From contig OZ024867.1 in the NCBI GenBank assembly GCA_964017155.1, forward strand, positions 17,506,265 through 17,570,264: a stretch of DNA of 64,000 nt, in the 5' to 3' direction. The DNA is from Oasisia sp. SBJ-2009. Its lineage: Eukaryota > Annelida > Polychaeta > Sabellida > Siboglinidae. The notes beneath the pieces were generated by a model. That model did no database searches. It saw nothing but the letters and a program-made list of their open reading frames with translations, and was not told the origin of the DNA. The position numbers and the translations under genes are program-made. Positions 62,501 to 64,000 of this stretch are shown here, piece after piece (position 1 is the first letter of the stretch; the number at the start of each line of letters is the position of its first letter).

Positions 62501-64000
62501 AACCTCACAGCACAATAGCAGTAAGACACAGAAACATGTCCAAAGACTCATTTATCCAAACGAGCCTTTTATTTGTGAACATTGACTTTCATTTAATGTT
62601 GTCGCTTGATTTGACTTTTGATGTTTTTATCATTTTTTTTATCCTGTGCCGTTTTTATTATCTTCAATTTTAAGTTCTTTTAAATGATTTTGTGAAATAT
62701 AACTTTGTTTCTTAATGCTAACTTAATAATTTAATTGGACACTTGATGGCACGTTTTTATAATGTTTAATTCAGCACCTTCAAACAGGGTAACCTGGGTT
62801 TATGGATTTATTATTAGTATTATTAAGAAGAAAAACATATATATATATATATATATCTATAAAATCTAGATAAAACCCATTTGTGCTGGTACATGTGTGG
62901 TGGTACACGTATGCTGGTACATGTGTGCTAGTACATGTGTGCTGGTACACGTATGCTAGTACATGTGTGGTGGTACACGTATGCTGGTACATGTGTGCTA
63001 GTACATGTGTGCTGGTACACGTATGCTAGTACATGTGTGCTGGTACACGTATGCTGGTACACGTGTGCTGGTACATGTGTGCTGGTACACATGTGCTGGT
63101 ACATGTGTGCTGGTACATGTGTGCTGGTACATGTGTGCTGGTACACGTGTGCTGGTACATGTGTGCTGGTACATGTGTGCTGGTACATGTGTGCTGGTAC
63201 ATGTGTGCTGGTACACGTGTGCTGGTACATGTGTGCTGGTACATGTGTGCTGGTACATGTGTGCTGGTACATGTGTGCTGGTACACGTGTACTTACCCCC
63301 CTTTTGCACTGATGACACCAGGGTGGCGTAGGTGCTAAACACAACCCCCTCCTTGAAGTCTGCCGGCAACCCCAGAACCCTGGGGAGAGAATCACAACAT
63401 ACGAGAGTGCAGAAAGGTCAGGGTTTGATTCACCAGAAACTTGGTTGTCAAAGAACGACAATAAACACAAACTACTGGAGGATCTGCCCCAGTAGGTTCT
63501 CTTACAGGAAAGTATATTCAACACAAAAAGTAGTTGCTATAACATCACACAATCACTGTTTCACAATAAAACTAAATAAATTTGGACTTTGCACTTTCCA
63601 TAAAACAATGGATTGACCCAAGGGTTCAGTTGAAGTATTTTTATGAGTCATAAGTAATAATCTCTTCTCATTCTTTAATTCACTGTTTCTGAGTGGGTTT
63701 TGCTTGTAACCACAAATGTGTTTAATGATGTACTTATGGCAACAAACTCATAACTGCATAGTTGTAACAGACTGGCAATCAAAATACACATCATTTAAAA
63801 CATGAAACAACATTAACAACACACTTGAAGCAACACACTTGAACTAACATACCTATAAAACATAACTGTAACAACTCATTTATAATTATTATTTATAACA
63901 ACATATTAATAACTTCATATTTGTAAAACCCAATTATAACACCCGTAACAATAGTTACTAGACACATGACAACATAAACTAACCTTGTCTCTTTGTCAAG
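37046..64000 (-). CDS. strawberry notch (SBNO) homologue with C-terminal PIP-like motifs and UBZ4 finger; 5' end beyond window
   Basis: 26 exons, minus strand: 64000-63984 (partial), 63379-63297, 62478-62360, 61600-61548, 61046-60983, 59390-59300, 58447-58368, 58045-57978, 57130-57020, 55527-55434, 55123-55001, 53781-53696, 52871-52709, 52434-52374, 49608-49479, 48398-48313, 47106-46910, 46388-46254, 45551-45490, 44565-44464, 43771-43586, 42278-42196, 40954-40871, 39427-39322, 38561-38375, 37627-37046. Phases match at all 25 junctions, giving 1,050 residues to the stop. The order of motifs follows SBNO proteins: [130 protein letters not shown]. The family is a DExH-box, helicase-C chromatin regulator linked to Notch/EGFR signalling. 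The acidic linker of vertebrate SBNO1 is much shorter here. Walker A lies outside the window. Confidence 0.9.
38375..38561 (-). CDS. SBNO exon, end of the conserved part and Gln-rich coil
   Basis: [19 protein letters not shown] aligns with the last conserved strand region of SBNO proteins. A Gln-rich charged helix ([18 protein letters not shown]) follows. The exon ends phase 0 at GAG|GTGATG. If this donor were skipped the frame would end after nine more residues. Confidence 0.8.
39665..39870. repeat. 15-bp minisatellite, minor block (GGTAAGGTACTGTGA)
   Basis: This is a diverged outlying block of the 15-bp GGGGTAGGGTACTGT family, separated from the main array by about 210 bp that include the dispersed fragment at 39955-40078. 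Confidence 0.85.
39955..40078. repeat. possible dispersed repeat fragment
   Basis: TGTGTGGGATCTTTTACTTC ... TTCCGAAAGACACAGGC splits two blocks of the 15-bp minisatellite. It resembles a dispersed element common in marine invertebrate genomes as I remember it. The family name is not certain. Confidence 0.35.
40082..40845. repeat. 15-bp minisatellite (GGGGTAGGGTACTGT) near an SBNO donor
   Basis: About 50 units run with GGGG/GAGG/GAAG and GGTAAGTCACTGT variants. The high-coordinate end stops about 28 nt from the SBNO exon end at 40871. On the plus strand the late variant contains GTAAGT, but the gene reads the other strand. Confidence 0.93.
41580..42025. repeat. 43-bp minisatellite containing GTGGCGCCATCT
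   Basis: About ten copies of GCTAGCCAGTGATTGTGGCG followed by CCATCTGTCACATCATTTAG at 43-bp spacing. Each unit holds CAGATGGCGC on the minus strand, which is the right part of a CTCF-like core. It lies in an SBNO intron, about 170 nt from the nearest exon. Confidence 0.93.
42765..42905 (-). mobile_element. 3' end fragment of a non-LTR retrotransposon
   Basis: Minus-strand translation reads [36 protein letters not shown] and a stop. This is the usual C-terminus of CR1/L2/Jockey-type ORF2 proteins (Arg-Ser-rich, then APxLWNxxP). Only the terminal part is left. Confidence 0.7.
43333..43484. repeat. (GGAC)n microsatellite
   Basis: About 150 bp of nearly perfect GGAC repeat in an SBNO intron, about 100 nt downstream of the donor at 43586. 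Confidence 0.97.
43586..43771 (-). CDS. SBNO exon, late SBNO-specific block
   Basis: 61 full codons. [20 protein letters not shown] and [20 protein letters not shown] match the V-x-RGMSW and GFY-S blocks of SBNO proteins. The donor is GTCTGT, weaker than most in this gene. Confidence 0.87.
43905..44244. repeat. (GT)n and GTGC-rich microsatellite
   Basis: Degenerate GTGTGC, GTGTAT and GTGGGT units lead into about 75 bp of pure GT. It lies in an SBNO intron. Confidence 0.96.
46910..47106 (-). CDS. SBNO exon, SBNO-specific C-terminal domain
   Basis: Phase 1 in, phase 0 out, 65 full codons. [20 protein letters not shown] then [13 protein letters not shown] matches the block following the helicase-C domain in SBNO proteins. 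The later [14 protein letters not shown] is not a block I recognise. Confidence 0.88.
47125..47420 (-). repeat. tRNA-derived SINE (minus) in SBNO intron
   Basis: It contains GAGTTCTTATATGTTCTGGC, GATGTCTCTGGGAAACATTC, CACTGTCTATGGCCAGGTAC and GAGCAATGTGGACTGAATGA, which match the reverse of the SINE at 33875-34205 in order. The promoter-box end is decayed. Confidence 0.7.
47527..47577. repeat. (ACT)n trinucleotide repeat
   Basis: About 17 ACT units in an SBNO intron. Confidence 0.97.
47700..48325. repeat. 46-bp minisatellite that includes an SBNO splice donor
   Basis: There are fourteen units at 46-bp spacing. Each contains CACCTAGAGACTGAAGTCTC or a variant. The last unit overlaps the true exon end: exon bases CTTCAGTCTCTAG then GTGAGT at 48313/48312. 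The other 13 units repeat these exon bases. Many have CAATTAG instead of CACCTAG and so have lost the donor GT. Confidence 0.92.
49479..49608 (-). CDS. SBNO exon with helicase-C motif
   Basis: Phase 1 in, phase 2 out, 42 full codons. It encodes [40 protein letters not shown] and Q. The Q-x-GR-x-HR block is the arginine-finger motif of the SBNO helicase-C domain. Both arginines are present. Confidence 0.93.
50045..51595. repeat. 24-bp minisatellite (GTGACATCCCTGAAGACTAT)
   Basis: About 64 units of 24 bp differ mainly at two sites (CCCTG or CCATG; ATTCATG or ATTAATG). Open frames of 508 and 540 codons on opposite strands both follow from a 24-bp unit without stops and are not genes. It lies in a large SBNO intron. 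Confidence 0.95.
51600..52362. repeat. 22-bp minisatellite (GACGTCCTTGGACTCTACAG) next to an SBNO donor
   Basis: About 34 units of 22 bp with ACAGG/ACTGG variants. The array stops about 12 nt from the donor of exon 52434-52374. It is directly adjacent to the 24-bp array on its other side. Confidence 0.95.
52905..53218 (-). repeat. tRNA-derived SINE (minus) in SBNO intron, near full length
   Basis: It starts GTTCTTATGTAGCGCAGTAT and AGGACTGCTCAAAGCGCTTT (3' tail, reverse) and ends GCTCTGCCCCTGAGCCACTG then CGCTC (A-box end, reverse). It is the best minus-strand match to the copy at 33875-34205. Confidence 0.85.
53790..54592. repeat. 19-bp minisatellite (CCACACCAACAAGTCAGTC) abutting an SBNO acceptor
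   Basis: About 42 units of 19 bp with GTCC/GTCA/GGAC/GGCC variants. The array begins within about 10 nt of the acceptor AG at 53782-53783. The 294-codon open frame across it is a repeat artefact. Confidence 0.94.
56490..57012. repeat. short-unit minisatellite (GTGACAGGTGACGTGTGACA) abutting an SBNO donor
   Basis: Irregular mixture of GTGACACT, GTGACAG and GTGACGT words giving units of about 17-25 bp. The array begins about 5 nt after the donor of exon 57130-57020. Confidence 0.92.
57440..58005. repeat. 39/44-bp minisatellite that includes an SBNO splice donor
   Basis: Thirteen copies of GAGTTACCAGAGGTGTG with GGCTGTGTTGTACAAAGACA. The copy at 57972 is the real exon end (CACCTCTG|GTAACT, donor at 57977). 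The other twelve repeat both the last about 25 exon bases and the donor. Confidence 0.93.
58400..59155. repeat. 46-bp minisatellite that includes an SBNO splice acceptor
   Basis: About sixteen units at 46-bp spacing containing ATCTCTGCCACTCCTGAATC. The first is the true acceptor and exon start at 58447 (minus-strand GGATTCAG|GAGTGGCAG). The others repeat the AG and about 15 exon bases, with GGATTCAAG and GGGTGCAG variants further out. Confidence 0.93.
59400..60350. repeat. 13-bp minisatellite (CAACCACTGTCAC) abutting an SBNO acceptor
   Basis: Over 70 units of 13 bp (CAACCAGTGTCAC, CAATCAGTGTCAC and others) decay into scattered related words up to about 60850. The array begins within about 9 nt of the acceptor of exon 59390-59300. 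Ser/Pro/Thr/Val/Asn/Gln/Cys/His frames are artefacts. Confidence 0.94.
62175..62345. repeat. 23-bp minisatellite (ATGCTATAGTTATTGTCTAA) next to an SBNO donor
   Basis: About seven units at 23-bp spacing. The array ends some 10 nt from the donor of the DECH-box exon (exon end 62360). Confidence 0.92.
62360..62478 (-). CDS. SBNO exon with DECH box
   Basis: It encodes [19 protein letters not shown] then [15 protein letters not shown] (residues 63-66 of the visible protein) is the Walker B / DExH motif of the SBNO AAA-type ATPase domain. Its donor GTGAGT is followed within about 10 nt by a 23-bp minisatellite. Confidence 0.92.
62883..63292. repeat. 14-bp minisatellite (GCTGGTACATGTGT) abutting an SBNO donor
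   Basis: About 29 units of 14 bp with ACGT/ATGT and TGCTAG variants. The array begins within about 5 nt of the donor GTAAGT at 63296. Short (TA)n lies just beyond its other end. Confidence 0.95.

Overview
This is an AT-rich eukaryotic (animal) genomic window with spliced genes, tRNA-derived SINEs, non-LTR retrotransposon fragments and a very heavy load of micro- and minisatellites. The gene content (a DZIP3-type HEPN / NACHT / LRR receptor and a strawberry-notch helicase-like gene) fits a marine invertebrate with an expanded NLR repertoire, such as a mollusc or lancelet. The species cannot be fixed from the sequence alone. All gene models are manual: exons were joined by GT-AG sites, matching intron phase and recalled family motifs.

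Layout. (1) 449-3232: a 2.8 kb element bounded by inverted terminal repeats carrying CTCF-like core motifs. It encloses a three-exon plus-strand gene for a 283-residue zinc-finger protein that I do not recognise. (2) 3233-12835: no convincing host gene. It holds microsatellites, a fold-back palindrome (5233-5568), a 4.6 kb array of a 15-bp minisatellite with a 1,854-bp higher-order duplication, and a GT-rich tract. (3) 12849-26165: a complete minus-strand NLR-like gene of 14 recognised coding exons and about 1,238 residues. Its order is HEPN (with an R-x4-H motif), short coiled-coil exons, three consecutive exons each encoding one hydrophobic helix, NACHT, six LRRs, and a charged C-terminus. 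(4) 26166-36900: SINEs, non-LTR retrotransposon pieces, compound microsatellites, and a segmental duplication (31.5-32.4 kb versus 33.5-35.6 kb). Each duplicate keeps a minus-strand splice donor that could end a noncoding leader exon of the NLR gene. (5) 37046-64000: 26 minus-strand exons (about 1,050 residues, 5' end outside the window) of a strawberry notch (SBNO) homologue. They include the DECH box and helicase-C motifs. The last exon adds two PCNA-binding-like motifs and a Rad18-type UBZ4 finger.

Cross-cutting signal. In both host genes, private minisatellite arrays start at or within about 30 nt of at least eleven splice junctions. In three cases the repeat unit contains the splice site plus adjacent exon bases, so 12-15 decoy splice sites lie beside the real one. 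With the three phase-symmetric membrane-helix exons of the NLR and the SBNO-PIP-UBZ4 architecture, this is the most noteworthy content.
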